DNA of 64,000 nucleotides from Enterocloster aldenensis (GCF_003434055.1 NZ_QVEX01000019.1:29551-93550), one strand, 5' to 3'; shown: positions 54,991 to 64,000, counted from the first letter of the stretch. Made by a program: numbers and translations. The notes: generated from the sequence alone by a model not told the origin.

Positions 54991-56850
54991 ATGGGGAAAT
55001 GGATGAAAAACAGCTCAAAACGGCTGCTGACAATCTCTGTTTTACTGATGTTAATCAGTATGGTAATGGCAGGGACATTGCAAAGTGATTTTGGAAAAGT
55101 GACTGTCAAGAAAATTAAAGTTGAAACAGATGCAGGTTTAACCATGGGCGGACTGTTATACGTACCGGATTCAGCTACAGAGGAGAATCCGGCGCCAGCC
55201 GCAGTTGTCGTACACGGATGGTGGAAGACAAAGGAGAGCCAGTCTTCCACTGCCATGGAGCTGGCCCGCCGGGGAATTGTGGCCCTTGCTATTGATATGT
55301 ACGGACACGGTGATTCTTCTAATGTGAAATTTAATTTTGTGGATTCCTATAATGGGTTGGAATTACTGGCTGCACTGCCTTACGTTGATGCTGACCGTTT
55401 GGGCATTACAGGTCATTCCATGGGAGGCAAATGCTGTACCGCAGTGACGGAATGGGCGGACCAGGGCGGTTCCGTGGATGTGGCAGCCATGGTCATTGCA
55501 GGTACGGACCCCACGTATCAGGATAAAGACGGTGCCTGGATTAATGCTTACGGCAGCCGGGATGTGTGCATGATTGCGGCCAGATATGATGATTTTGAGT
55601 ACCACGGTTCAACCATCCATGGACCCTGGTATAATGCGCCCAGGGACTATGCATCAACAGACCGGGCAAAATCCTTTGTGAATTTTGGGGAGGATCCGGC
55701 AAATATTAAGGATGAGGTCCAGGTTGGCAAGGTATATGAAAAGGAGATTGATGGCAGGATTGCCAAACGACTGCTTTATACACCGACACAAATCCACTCC
55801 TGGTTCGTGCTGTCACCGGTTTCCACCGGTATGACCGTATCCTTCCTTCAGGATTCCCTGGGAGCGCCTAATCCCCTTGGGGCATCCAATCAGCTTGGAT
55901 TCATCAAGGAACTGTTTACCGCATTGGGACTGGTGGGAATGTTCATGTTCATGGTATCCCTTGTCTATGTATTGATTGAAACGCCTGCATTTGCCTGCCT
56001 TAAGGCATCCAAGAAGGTAGAACCCCTTCCGGCGCCAAAGGGCAGGGGACTTGCATGGTTCTGGGGGGCAATCCTTGTGACAGCAGTAGTATCTTATGCC
56101 ACGCTGTTCCCCATTGCAACCTGGGTCAATACAGCGCCGCCTGACCCGCTGCTGCCAATCATTCAGGCCAAGTCCCTTGGAATCTGGGGCGTAATCAGCG
56201 GTGCCGTGTCTTTATTGATCATGTACCTGAATTATCGGTTCTATGGAAAGCATAACGGAATTGATTTAAGGGAACGGGGAATCATACTTCCAAAGGGTAT
56301 ATTTGCAAAGACAGTCCTGCTGGGGATAATTGCTCCCCTTGCAGCTTATGGATTTGTGTTCCTTGCAGACTATTTCTTTACCACGGACTTCCGTTTCTGG
56401 ACCTTTGCGGCCAGGGCCTTTGAGTCAGATAAAGCATTTTACACCCTGGTTTCCCTGCCGCTGTTTTTGATGTACTATATTCCTAATTCCCTTGCAACAA
56501 ACTGTTTCCGTTATAACCGGATAGGAGGCAGGGAGTGGATTAATACCTTGATTGTATCAGTGGGAAACGCTCTTGGCTGTATTGGGCTTCTGGCAGTACA
56601 GTATATAACCTTTGCTGCCACCGGCTATTCCAGATGGCATGATAATGGCTCGGTGAAATCCGCAATCGGGTGGTCCTATGCAGTGGTTGCAATCTTAATA
56701 ATTGCTCCTATTGTTGCACGTAAGATATATAAAAAGACTAATAATCCTTATCTGGCAGGAATCATCAACGGCATCATAGTAGCCATAATTAGCTGTACCA
56801 GTACCTCTACCATACTTTATACGGTCGGGACATCTTACATACCCCATTGA
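54991..56850 (+). CDS. Alpha/beta hydrolase fused to a multi-helix membrane domain
   Basis: A 619-aa protein. An N-terminal signal-anchor (about 10-30) leads into an extracytoplasmic alpha/beta hydrolase domain with nucleophile Ser143 in GHSMGGK and candidate His269 in TQIHSWF. From about residue 305 at least seven membrane helices follow. The hydrolase part resembles the dienelactone-hydrolase/acyl-peptidase group. The start at 54991 has GAGGAGGG upstream. It is 46 bp after larA with no terminator between, so they may be co-transcribed. Substrate unknown; an ester or lactone of a hydroxy acid would fit. Confidence 0.8.
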   Translation: MGKWMKNSSKRLLTISVLLMLISMVMAGTLQSDFGKVTVKKIKVETDAGLTMGGLLYVPDSATEENPAPAAVVVHGWWKTKESQSSTAMELARRGIVALAIDMYGHGDSSNVKFNFVDSYNGLELLAALPYVDADRLGITGHSMGGKCCTAVTEWADQGGSVDVAAMVIAGTDPTYQDKDGAWINAYGSRDVCMIAARYDDFEYHGSTIHGPWYNAPRDYASTDRAKSFVNFGEDPANIKDEVQVGKVYEKEIDGRIAKRLLYTPTQIHSWFVLSPVSTGMTVSFLQDSLGAPNPLGASNQLGFIKELFTALGLVGMFMFMVSLVYVLIETPAFACLKASKKVEPLPAPKGRGLAWFWGAILVTAVVSYATLFPIATWVNTAPPDPLLPIIQAKSLGIWGVISGAVSLLIMYLNYRFYGKHNGIDLRERGIILPKGIFAKTVLLGIIAPLAAYGFVFLADYFFTTDFRFWTFAARAFESDKAFYTLVSLPLFLMYYIPNSLATNCFRYNRIGGREWINTLIVSVGNALGCIGLLAVQYITFAATGYSRWHDNGSVKSAIGWSYAVVAILIIAPIVARKIYKKTNNPYLAGIINGIIVAIISCTSTSTILYTVGTSYIPH

Positions 56851-56966
56851 TGCCAGGGTTCCGTCCATCATGCAGGTGTATTTTTTAAAGGCAATCCTAA
56901 CATGCCCTGTTTATTATGAGTCTTTACAATTCATATAGAATCTGTTAGAATGAGGAAACAGCCAAA

Positions 56967-57007
56967 AAAGCGTTAGATACCCCCTATCGGTGCGTATCTA
57001 ACGCTTT
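56967..57007. terminator. Long hairpin, possible terminator
   Basis: A 14-bp perfect stem AAAGCGTTAGATAC / GTATCTAACGCTTT with a 13-nt loop lies between the hydrolase gene and pth. The T-run is better on the minus strand (TTTTTT after the stem) than on the plus strand (TTTAAGG), although no minus-strand gene precedes it. Confidence 0.6.
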
Positions 57008-57079
57008 AAGGCGTGTCATAAGGGCATGCCGCGGCAGGGTTTGATATCAGATGGATGAAACAGGACAGAGGGACGTAAA

Positions 57080-57730
57080 ATGAGCGGAATATGGGACAGA
57101 ATAAAGGGTATACTGGGATGGGTAAAAAGGGAACCGGATAAGAAGGAGGACGACAGGGTCATGTATATCATAGCAGGTTTGGGCAATCCCACAAGGGAAT
57201 ACGAGAAGACAAGGCATAATGTGGGATTTGAGGTCATTGATGTGCTGGCCGACATGCTGGGTACCACGGTTGAGGAGAAGAAGTTTAAGGGATGTTACGG
57301 AAGGGGAATCATCGGCGGTGAGAAGGTGCTGCTGTTAAAACCCCAGACCTTCATGAACCTTAGCGGCGAGAGTATAAGGGCTGCCTCTGATTTCTATAAA
57401 GTGGATCCTGAACATATCATTATCATATATGATGATATCAGCCTGGATGTGGGGCAGCTGCGCATCCGCAAAAAGGGAAGCGCGGGCGGCCACAACGGCA
57501 TTAAGAACATCATCGCCCACCTGGGTACCCAGGAATTCCCGCGCATTAAGGTTGGGGTAGGCGATAAGCCTAAGAAAATGGACCTGGCCGACTATGTGCT
57601 GAGCCGTTTTTCCAAAGAAGACCGGGCGGCCATGGAGGATGCGTTTAAGGAGGCGGCAAAGGCTGTGGAAGTGATGATAACAGAAGGAATGGATACAGCC
57701 ATGAATCAGTTTAACGGCCATAAGGCCTGA
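57080..57730 (+). CDS. pth: Peptidyl-tRNA hydrolase
   Basis: Releases tRNA from peptidyl-tRNAs that drop off the ribosome. Family motifs: IAGLGNPTREYEKTRHNVGFE (seen as GLGNP and the catalytic RHN), KPQTFMNLSGES, YDDISLDVGQLRIRKKGSAGGHNG. From 57080 it is 216 aa, with a 27-residue amphipathic, basic extension before the usual MYIIAGLGNP start at 57161. Both ATGs have purine-rich sites (GAGGG and GGAGG); the upstream one has the better spacing, so the extension may be real. It leads the pth-mfd pair common in Firmicutes. Confidence 0.94.
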   Translation: MSGIWDRIKGILGWVKREPDKKEDDRVMYIIAGLGNPTREYEKTRHNVGFEVIDVLADMLGTTVEEKKFKGCYGRGIIGGEKVLLLKPQTFMNLSGESIRAASDFYKVDPEHIIIIYDDISLDVGQLRIRKKGSAGGHNGIKNIIAHLGTQEFPRIKVGVGDKPKKMDLADYVLSRFSKEDRAAMEDAFKEAAKAVEVMITEGMDTAMNQFNGHKA

Positions 57731-57748
57731 TGAGAGGTGCGGGGTAAG

Positions 57749-60700
57749 ATGGAAAATCCATTATTGGAATTACAGGAATATGACAATCTGATCCAGGCCC
57801 TGAATAAGGGGAAGGGGCCTCTTCAGGCAACGGGTACGCTGGACTCCCAGAAGGTCCATCTGATGTATGAGCTGGGGGAGGGGACGGCATTTCCGTGGAA
57901 GCTGGTGGTGACCTATGATGACACCAGGGCCAAGGAAATATACGATGATTTCCGGAACTTTACAAACCAGGTATGGCTCTATCCGGCCAAAGACCTGCTG
58001 TTTTACAGTGCGGACATCCATGGAAACCTTATGACAAGGCAGCGGATTGCCGTGTTCAGGCACCTGATGGAGGATAAGGGCGGAGTGGTGGTCACCACCA
58101 TGGACGGCCTGATGGACCACCTTCTTCCCCTGCAGTATCTGAAGGAGCAGGCCATTACCGTCACAAGCGGGCAGGTCATTGACCTTAATGTGTGGAGACA
58201 GAGGCTGACCGCCATGGGGTATGAGAGGATGGCCCAGGTGGACGGCATGGGACAGTTTTCCATCCGCGGCGGGATTATCGATATTTTCCCGTTGACAGAG
58301 GAAGTGCCGCTGCGTATCGAACTGTGGGATGATGAAGTGGATTCCATCCGTACCTTTGATCTGGAGAGCCAGCGGTCCGTGGAACAGCTGGACTTTGTCA
58401 CCATCTATCCGGCGGCCGAGGTGGTGCTGGATAAAAATCAGCTGGAGACAGGGACCAGCCGGTTGGAAAAGGAAGCAAAGACCTATGGGAAGGCCCTGCG
58501 GGAACAGCATAAACCGGAGGAAGCCCACAGGATCCATTCCATCATAGAGGAATTGACAGAGGGGCTTAGGGACGGCTGGAAGCTGGGGGGTCTGGACGCG
58601 TATATCCGGTATTTCTGTCCGGATACAGTGTCCTTTCTGGAGTATTTCCCTAAGGGGGAAAGCGTGGTGTACCTGGATGAACCTGCCAGGCTCAGGGAGA
58701 AGGGAGAAACCGTGGAGCTGGAGTTCCGGGAGAGCATGATGCACCGCCTGGAAAAGGGATATCTCCTGCCGGGGCAGACCGAACTGCTCTATCCGGTGGA
58801 GGAGGTCATGGCCAGGGTCCAGAGGCCGCGTACCGTGATGCTCACAGGCCTGGACCAGAAGCTTCCGGGTATGAAGGTGAACCACAAGTTCAGCATTGAT
58901 GTGAAGAATGTGAACTCCTACCAGAACAGCTTTGAGATCCTGATTAAGGACCTGACCAGGTGGAAAAAGGAAGGATACAGGGTCATACTCCTGTCAGCGT
59001 CCAGGACAAGGGCCAGCAGGCTGGCCAGCGACCTGCGGGAGTACGGCCTGCGCGCCTACTGCCCGGATGGGGCGGGACCTGAGATGGAAACCGGGGAAGG
59101 GATGGAGGCCAAGGACGCCCATCCAAAGGTAAAGCCAGGGGAAATCATGGTTACCTACGGCAGCCTCCACCGGGGGTTTGAATACCCGCTTCTTAAGTTT
59201 GTCTATATCACCGAGGGTGACATGTTCGGCGTGGAAAAGAAGAAAAAGCGCCGGAAGAAAACAAATTACCAGGGCAAGGCAATCCAGAGTTTTTCCGAGC
59301 TGTCCGTGGGTGACTATGTGGTCCATGAGGAGCATGGGTTAGGCATTTACAAGGGAATCGAGAAGGTCGAGCGGGATAAGGTCATCAAGGACTATATCAA
59401 GATTGAGTATGGGGACGGCGGCAACCTGTACCTGCCTGCCACCCGGCTGGAAAGCATCCAGAAATACGCGGGCGCGGATGCCAAGAAGCCAAAGCTTAAC
59501 AAGCTGGGAGGTACGGAGTGGGGCAAGACCAAGACCAGGGTAAAAGGGGCGGTCCAGGAGATTGCCAAGGACCTGGTTAAGCTTTATGCTGCCAGACAGG
59601 AAAAGGCCGGATTCCAGTACGGCCATGACACGGTGTGGCAGAGGGAGTTTGAGGAACTGTTCCCTTACGATGAGACGGACGACCAGCTGGATGCCATTGA
59701 CGCGGTGAAGACGGATATGGAGAGCAGACGGATCATGGACCGGCTTATCTGCGGCGATGTGGGATACGGCAAGACCGAGGTGGCGCTGCGGGCAGCCTTT
59801 AAGGCGGTCCAGGACAGCAAGCAGGTGGTTTACCTGGTGCCCACCACGATTCTGGCCCAGCAGCATTATAATACGTTTGTCCAGAGGATGAAGGATTTCC
59901 CGGTGCGGGTCGACATGCTGTCCAGGTTCTGTACTCCGGCCAGGCAGAAACGGACCCTTGAGGACCTGCGCAAGGGCATGGTGGATATTGTCATCGGCAC
60001 CCACAGGGTCCTTTCCAAGGATATGCAGTTTAAGGACCTGGGGCTTCTGATTATAGATGAGGAGCAGAGGTTCGGGGTCGCCCATAAGGAGAAAATCAAG
60101 CAGTTAAAGGAAAATGTGGATGTGCTTACATTAACCGCAACCCCCATTCCAAGGACCCTGCACATGAGTCTGGCGGGAATCCGGGACATGAGTGTGCTGG
60201 AGGAACCTCCGGTGGACCGTACCCCGATTCAGACGTATGTGATGGAATACAATGAGGAGATGGTCCGGGAAGCCATTAACCGCGAGCTGTCCAGGAACGG
60301 ACAGGTGTATTATGTATACAACCGGGTGACGGATATTGACGAGGTGGCAAACAGAATCCAGGCCCTGGTACCTGAGGCCGTGGTTACATTTGCCCACGGA
60401 CAGATGAGGGAGCATGAACTGGAGCGGATCATGGCTGATTTCATCAATGGGGAAATTGATGTGCTTGTATCCACCACCATTATCGAGACAGGGCTGGATA
60501 TCCCCAATGCCAATACCATGATCATCCATGATGCGGACCGGATGGGCCTGTCCCAGCTGTACCAGCTGCGCGGCCGTGTGGGGCGTTCCAACAGGACCTC
60601 CTACGCCTTCCTCATGTACAGGCGTGATAAGCTATTAAAGGAAGAAGCGGAGAAGCGCCTGCAGGCTATCCGGGAGTTTACGGAACTGGGCTCCGGCATC

Positions 60701-61324
60701 AAGATTGCCATGCGCGATCTGGAGATCCGCGGCGCGGGTAATGTCCTGGGTGCGGAGCAGCATGGGCACATGGAAGCCGTGGGGTACGATTTATACTGCA
60801 AGATGCTGAACGAGGCCGTGCTTGCGCTTAAGGGAGAGAAGCCGGACGAGGATTCTTACGAGACCGTGGTGGAGTGCGACATCGACGCATATATTCCGGG
60901 CTCTTATATTAAGAATGAGTATCAGAAGCTGGATATCTATAAGAGGATTTCTGCCATTGAGACAGAAGATGAGTATATGGATATGCAGGATGAACTGATG
61001 GACCGCTTTGGCGATATACCGCGCAGTGTGGAGAACCTTCTGATGATTGCCGGACTCCGTGCCCTGGCCCGCCAGGCATATGTGACGGAGGTGGTCATTA
61101 ACCGCCAGGAAATCAGGCTTTCCATGTATCAGAAGGCAAGACTCCGGATTGAGGAGATTCCTGAACTGGTTAAGGCTTATAAGGGGGATTTAAAGCTGGT
61201 TCCCGGGGAAGTCCCTGCGTTCCATTATATTGACAGAAGGAATAAGAACCAGGACAGCCTGGCCATGGTGGAGAAGGCCAAGGAGATATTGAAAGGACTG
61301 GGGGAACTGAGGGAGACGAATTAG
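57749..61324 (+). CDS. mfd: Transcription-repair coupling factor Mfd
   Basis: A 1191-aa ATP-dependent translocase that removes stalled RNA polymerase and recruits UvrA. An N-terminal UvrB-like module (about 1-330) is followed by the CarD-like RNA-polymerase-interacting domain (about 510-580; VGDYVVHEEHGLGIYKG), superfamily 2 helicase motor domains (Walker A GDVGYGKTEVA, DEEQRFG box, TATPIPRTLHM, QLRGRVGRS) and a C-terminal TRCF domain. Full length. The start at 57749 has GAGGTG upstream. Confidence 0.97.
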   Translation: MENPLLELQEYDNLIQALNKGKGPLQATGTLDSQKVHLMYELGEGTAFPWKLVVTYDDTRAKEIYDDFRNFTNQVWLYPAKDLLFYSADIHGNLMTRQRIAVFRHLMEDKGGVVVTTMDGLMDHLLPLQYLKEQAITVTSGQVIDLNVWRQRLTAMGYERMAQVDGMGQFSIRGGIIDIFPLTEEVPLRIELWDDEVDSIRTFDLESQRSVEQLDFVTIYPAAEVVLDKNQLETGTSRLEKEAKTYGKALREQHKPEEAHRIHSIIEELTEGLRDGWKLGGLDAYIRYFCPDTVSFLEYFPKGESVVYLDEPARLREKGETVELEFRESMMHRLEKGYLLPGQTELLYPVEEVMARVQRPRTVMLTGLDQKLPGMKVNHKFSIDVKNVNSYQNSFEILIKDLTRWKKEGYRVILLSASRTRASRLASDLREYGLRAYCPDGAGPEMETGEGMEAKDAHPKVKPGEIMVTYGSLHRGFEYPLLKFVYITEGDMFGVEKKKKRRKKTNYQGKAIQSFSELSVGDYVVHEEHGLGIYKGIEKVERDKVIKDYIKIEYGDGGNLYLPATRLESIQKYAGADAKKPKLNKLGGTEWGKTKTRVKGAVQEIAKDLVKLYAARQEKAGFQYGHDTVWQREFEELFPYDETDDQLDAIDAVKTDMESRRIMDRLICGDVGYGKTEVALRAAFKAVQDSKQVVYLVPTTILAQQHYNTFVQRMKDFPVRVDMLSRFCTPARQKRTLEDLRKGMVDIVIGTHRVLSKDMQFKDLGLLIIDEEQRFGVAHKEKIKQLKENVDVLTLTATPIPRTLHMSLAGIRDMSVLEEPPVDRTPIQTYVMEYNEEMVREAINRELSRNGQVYYVYNRVTDIDEVANRIQALVPEAVVTFAHGQMREHELERIMADFINGEIDVLVSTTIIETGLDIPNANTMIIHDADRMGLSQLYQLRGRVGRSNRTSYAFLMYRRDKLLKEEAEKRLQAIREFTELGSGIKIAMRDLEIRGAGNVLGAEQHGHMEAVGYDLYCKMLNEAVLALKGEKPDEDSYETVVECDIDAYIPGSYIKNEYQKLDIYKRISAIETEDEYMDMQDELMDRFGDIPRSVENLLMIAGLRALARQAYVTEVVINRQEIRLSMYQKARLRIEEIPELVKAYKGDLKLVPGEVPAFHYIDRRNKNQDSLAMVEKAKEILKGLGELRETN

Positions 61325-61337
61325 GAGGGAAATGCGT

Positions 61338-62564
61338 ATGAAGGGTTGGAAACAGAACTTTTTCACCATATGGGCAGGGCAGGCATTTTCCCAGTTTTCA
61401 AGCTCCGTCCTTCAATTTGCAATTGTTTGGTATCTGACGGACCAGACCGGATCCGCCCTGGTGCTGTCGGCTGCCATGATGATGGGGTTCCTGCCCCAGG
61501 GGGTCCTGGGACCCTTCATAGGCGTGTTTATTGACCGCTATAGCAGGAAACGGATTATGATTATATCCGACCTGCTTATATCTGCAGCCAGTTTTGTCAT
61601 GGTGATAGCTGGATGGATGGGAACCCTGTCAACCGGGCTGATTCTTGCGGTCCTGCTGTGCCGCTCCATTGGTTCGGCGTTCCATACGCCCTGCCTGCAG
61701 GCGGTTACCCCGCAGATTGTACCGGAGGACCAGCTGGTGAGATGCGCCGGGTATTCCCAGGCCCTGGAGTCCGTGTCGCAGATACTGAGTCCGGTTCTGG
61801 CAGCTGTTTTATACAGTTCCTGGAGTTTGAGCGGAATTATCTTCCTGGACGTCATCGGGGCGCTGGCAGCAGTGTGCACCCTGGGAATTACCGTGATACC
61901 GGGACTGCCGCGGGGGATGGATGAGGGGAAGGTGCAGATACTGCGGGAAGCAAAGGAAGGGTTTCAAATCCTCTGCACCAATAAGGGGATGCTGGGGCTG
62001 GTGCTTATCAGTACCCTATACACCCTGGCCCTGATGCCCACCAGCGCCTTGTTTCCCCTGATGAGCATGTCCTATTTTAACGGTACCAGCACCCATGCCA
62101 GCATTGTTGAGGTGGTGTTTTCCGTGGGGCTTTTATCCGGCTCCCTGGTATTGTCCAGATGGGGCGGCACAAAGAACAGGATTTATACGATTATCGGTTC
62201 CTTCCTGCTGATGAGCTTCAGCTTATTTGTTTCAGGGATGCTCCCCAAAGGAGGATTTGCCATATTTGTTATCTGCTCCTGGCTCATGGGGGTGTCCGGC
62301 CCCTTTTACTGGGGGATATACACCCCCCTGCTCCAAAGCAACTTTGAGGCAAAGTACCTGGGCCGGGTCCTGTCGTTGTCCAGCAGTATACGGCTGATCA
62401 GCGGGCCGGTGGGATTGTCACTTTCAGGACTGTTCGCAGAGGCTTATGGGGTTGAGAAATGGTTCCTTATTGCGGGGGCGCTGGTTTTGTTGGCGGCATT
62501 CCTGTGCCTGGCCGTGCCGGCCGTGCGCGGCTGTGATGACGGCGGGAACAGGGGACAGATGTGA
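61338..62564 (+). CDS. Major facilitator superfamily transporter
   Basis: A 408-aa, twelve-helix MFS protein. It opens with [28 protein letters not shown] helices ([11 protein letters not shown] then [11 protein letters not shown]) and has the [10 protein letters not shown] loop between helices 2 and 3. It resembles the MefA/drug-efflux branch. The start at 61338 is preferred over 61332 because GGAGGG is then 8 nt away. It begins 13 bp after mfd and ends before a strong terminator, so it is probably co-transcribed. Substrate unknown. Confidence 0.9.
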   Translation: MKGWKQNFFTIWAGQAFSQFSSSVLQFAIVWYLTDQTGSALVLSAAMMMGFLPQGVLGPFIGVFIDRYSRKRIMIISDLLISAASFVMVIAGWMGTLSTGLILAVLLCRSIGSAFHTPCLQAVTPQIVPEDQLVRCAGYSQALESVSQILSPVLAAVLYSSWSLSGIIFLDVIGALAAVCTLGITVIPGLPRGMDEGKVQILREAKEGFQILCTNKGMLGLVLISTLYTLALMPTSALFPLMSMSYFNGTSTHASIVEVVFSVGLLSGSLVLSRWGGTKNRIYTIIGSFLLMSFSLFVSGMLPKGGFAIFVICSWLMGVSGPFYWGIYTPLLQSNFEAKYLGRVLSLSSSIRLISGPVGLSLSGLFAEAYGVEKWFLIAGALVLLAAFLCLAVPAVRGCDDGGNRGQM

Positions 62565-62600
62565 AGGACGGTTTCGATATAATATCAGATGCGGATGATA

Positions 62601-62665
62601 GCCGCGGTTATTCCAGGTTTTACCAGCACATGTCTGGTTCAAACAGTGGGAACCGCGGCTTTTTT
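62601..62665 (+). terminator. Terminator of the pth-mfd-MFS unit
   Basis: Stem GCCGCGGTT / AACCGCGGC (62601-62609 and 62651-62659), extended inward by TCCA/TGGG pairing, with a secondary hairpin in the loop, then six T. Confidence 0.85.
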
Positions 62666-62704
62666 ATTACTGGGTCCCGTTTTTATGACAGGGGAGAGAT
62701 AAGG

Positions 62705-63190
62705 ATGTGTACATTAGAAGTAAAAGAAGAGTTTTATAAGACCTATATTCCATGGAACATACACGAACCAGAGGAAGGCATATTTGACTTTGGCGGCAAT
62801 AAGGATGTGGAACGCTTCGTGGAGCTGGCCGGGGACATGGGGCTTTATGTAATCCTAGATGCAGAAAATCTGGCCATGGAAGTAAAAGAGCTGTTAAAGC
62901 GGGCCAGCATCAATCTTTACATGTTTCAGGGAGGCACGAATTTCGGCTTTTACAACGGATGTTCCGCCAGGGGGTATACGGACCTACCCCAGATTACATC
63001 CTATAATTATGACGCCATCCTGACCGGGTGGGGAGAGCCCGCCGCCATCGGGGAATGTGCGGATACATTCTTAATTGCCGGGACCTCTGTTGAAAAGGGC
63101 AGGAACGAAATCATAATCTTCGAAACAGAGGGCAGGACCGCGGGCACATTATCACTTGAGGACCGGCCTTACTATGCGGCGCTTGAGTGA
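62705..63190 (+). pseudogene. GH35 beta-galactosidase remnant with in-frame deletions
   Basis: A 161-codon open frame made of pieces of a GH35 beta-galactosidase (normally about 580-600 aa). Residues 1-11 ([11 protein letters not shown]) match the family N terminus, then directly [17 protein letters not shown] and LYVIL. Then comes an abrupt jump to [18 protein letters not shown] and [14 protein letters not shown], then to the C-terminal [10 protein letters not shown]. Three internal segments are missing, including the acid/base NEYG and nucleophile regions, yet the frame stays open. It cannot be an active hydrolase. A GGGGAGAGATAAGG site precedes the ATG, so it may still be translated. Confidence 0.8.
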
Positions 63191-63255
63191 TTGGCGGTAT
63201 GGGGAAGCGGATGGATCATGCCTTTTAATGCGGGCCATACTGACGGTTCAATGCA

Positions 63256-63284
63256 AAGGCCGGGGAATCATTCCCCGGTCTTTT
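63256..63284. terminator. Terminator overlapping the DUF1622 stop codon
   Basis: A 12-bp stem AAGGCCGGGGAA / TTCCCCGGTCTT (one G-T pair) with a 3-nt loop, followed by TT on the plus strand (TCTTTTCC). The minus-strand gene's stop codon (63268-63270) forms the loop. Confidence 0.75.
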
Positions 63285-63588
63285 CCTCTTCTTTGATTTC
63301 CCAGTGGATTAGGAAGGTAAGGGCGGCCCGCAGGGCAATGATGCCTGCCACGATTCCGATTTCCCTCCATTCGCGCACCACCACGGTCCGGAGAATCTCG
63401 CTGCCCATCTTGAATTCCAAGCCCATGGCCAGGCCTTTGGCCAGATATATCTTGGTGTCGGGCGCCCTGCGCACGAATCGGAGGAAGCCGGTAAGGCCGG
63501 CGTAGATAATGATGCCTACGCCGATGAATTCAAATATAAGGATTGCGGCATTGGCCACCAGGGACAGGAGTCCTTCTAAGTATTCCAT
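63268..63588 (-). CDS. DUF1622 membrane protein
   Basis: A 106-aa protein with an N-terminal hydrophobic helix (about 8-32), the conserved cytoplasmic segment KIYLAKGLAMGLEFKMGSEILRTVVVR, and a second helix (about 76-94). This is the DUF1622 pattern; function unknown. GAGGTTATCCT precedes the ATG. An acidic tail ends inside a terminator hairpin. Confidence 0.88.
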   Translation of the reverse strand: MEYLEGLLSLVANAAILIFEFIGVGIIIYAGLTGFLRFVRRAPDTKIYLAKGLAMGLEFKMGSEILRTVVVREWREIGIVAGIIALRAALTFLIHWEIKEEEKTGE

Positions 63589-63624
63589 AGGATAACCTCG
63601 TTCTTCTGCGTGAATGGACTGTAT

Positions 63625-63876
63625 TTATGAAGTGACAGGAACCTGTATGGATTTAACCTTCACACCATCCACCTTGCCAAGGTCACCAGCAAAGGAACTG
63701 ATCTGGTTCTGGGTCCCATGCATGACCACGCTTATGACGGAAACACCGTATTCCCGGCAGGGAACTCCCAGGCGCGCAATGATCAGGCTTGACTGGAGAT
63801 GGAATTTTTCATTTACAGTTGCAACGGAATCTGGATTGCTGATAATTAAGCTGATGACAGCAAGACGGTCTTCCAT
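63625..63876 (-). CDS. TM1266-type iron-only hydrogenase system regulator
   Basis: An 83-aa ACT/NikR-C-like protein matching the TM1266 family, found next to [FeFe]-hydrogenase maturation genes: MEDRLAVISLIISNPDSV opening, IIARLGVPCREYGVSVISVV core, and LGKVDGVKVKSIQV end. AAGGAGG lies before the ATG. It probably belongs to a minus-strand operon entering from the right, beyond the window. Confidence 0.85.
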   Translation of the reverse strand: MEDRLAVISLIISNPDSVATVNEKFHLQSSLIIARLGVPCREYGVSVISVVMHGTQNQISSFAGDLGKVDGVKVKSIQVPVTS

Positions 63877-63955
63877 AAAGTATGTCCTCCTTGTGTGTGT
63901 TTTAGACCTATAGGGCGGGGCCGGCGGCGCCGGTAATTTTTTCCGCCATGGGGGT

Positions 63956-64000
63956 TTATTTCCAGTATGTGTTCAGATATACGCCTGCATCGGCCTCTGA
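63956..64000 (-). CDS. C-terminal end of a gene entering from the right
   Basis: On the minus strand a frame is open from the window edge to a TAA at 63956-63958, giving the last 14 residues SEADAGVYLNTYWK. It lies 80 bp upstream of the TM1266-type gene. A hydrogenase-maturation gene would be expected from that neighbour, but the fragment is too short to assign. Confidence 0.35.
   Translation of the reverse strand, partial: SEADAGVYLNTYWK

Noticed and set aside
57770..58885. 371-codon minus-strand open frame
   Set aside because: Antisense to the N-terminal part of mfd; no family resemblance and a His/Leu/Pro-rich composition.
1..64000. Prophage, integrative element or insertion sequence with transposase
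   Set aside because: No integrase, transposase, relaxase or phage structural gene was found on either strand; only non-coding repeats suggest mobility.

Overview
The window looks like a chromosomal segment of an anaerobic, spore-forming Firmicute, most likely a gut Lachnospiraceae of the Enterocloster / Clostridium clostridioforme type. The evidence is a moderately high GC content with strong AGGAGG ribosome sites, a glgC-glgD pair, spoVG, a TM1266-type hydrogenase regulator gene, and many carbohydrate ABC and PTS operons. The genus is an inference; the clostridial assignment is firmer.

Layout. 1-833 has no gene but holds a degenerate copy of a palindromic repeat. Then come a small membrane protein gene and pgi (834-3128). 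3267-11989 is a sugar island: LacI regulator, GH32 enzyme, a binding protein with two permeases, a GH172 (DUF2961) enzyme and a short-chain dehydrogenase. It fits uptake and breakdown of difructose anhydrides or other fructosides. 12158-13264 encodes a coiled-coil membrane protein of unknown role. 13589-20387 has two divergent ribbon-helix-helix genes; the rightward one leads a xylo-oligosaccharide operon (binding protein, two permeases, GH120 beta-xylosidase, AEC carrier). 20563-24981 (minus) is asnS followed by an SbcD/SbcC-like pair. 25427-28185 is glgC-glgD-spoVG. 28277-31372 (minus) holds tspO, add and an FAD-dependent dehydrogenase. 31761-40941 is a nucleoside operon: nucleoside hydrolase, GntR regulator, BMP-type ABC importer and three nucleoside phosphorylases.

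41203-51330 is the most unusual part. It is a PTS operon (EIIB, EIIC, EIIA, PRD regulator) joined to a class II aldolase, an IolC-like kinase, an iron-containing alcohol dehydrogenase, an aldo/keto reductase, an RpiB-like isomerase and a LarA-like nickel-pincer epimerase. I know of no described pathway with this gene set. It is followed by a GT51 transglycosylase, a CdaR-type regulator, a second canonical LarA, and an alpha/beta hydrolase fused to a membrane domain. 57080-62564 is pth-mfd-MFS. The right end holds a GH35 beta-galactosidase shrunk by three in-frame deletions, a DUF1622 membrane protein and a TM1266-type regulator.

Other notable structure: three roughly 150-160 bp copies of a long palindromic element, two of which begin at the stop codon of the preceding gene; a divergent promoter pair with GGTTCnGAACC operators; three iterated AAAATTACCG boxes before the PTS operon; and a likely attenuator between the nucleoside binding-protein gene and its transporter genes. 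No tRNA, rRNA, CRISPR, transposase or phage gene was recognised.
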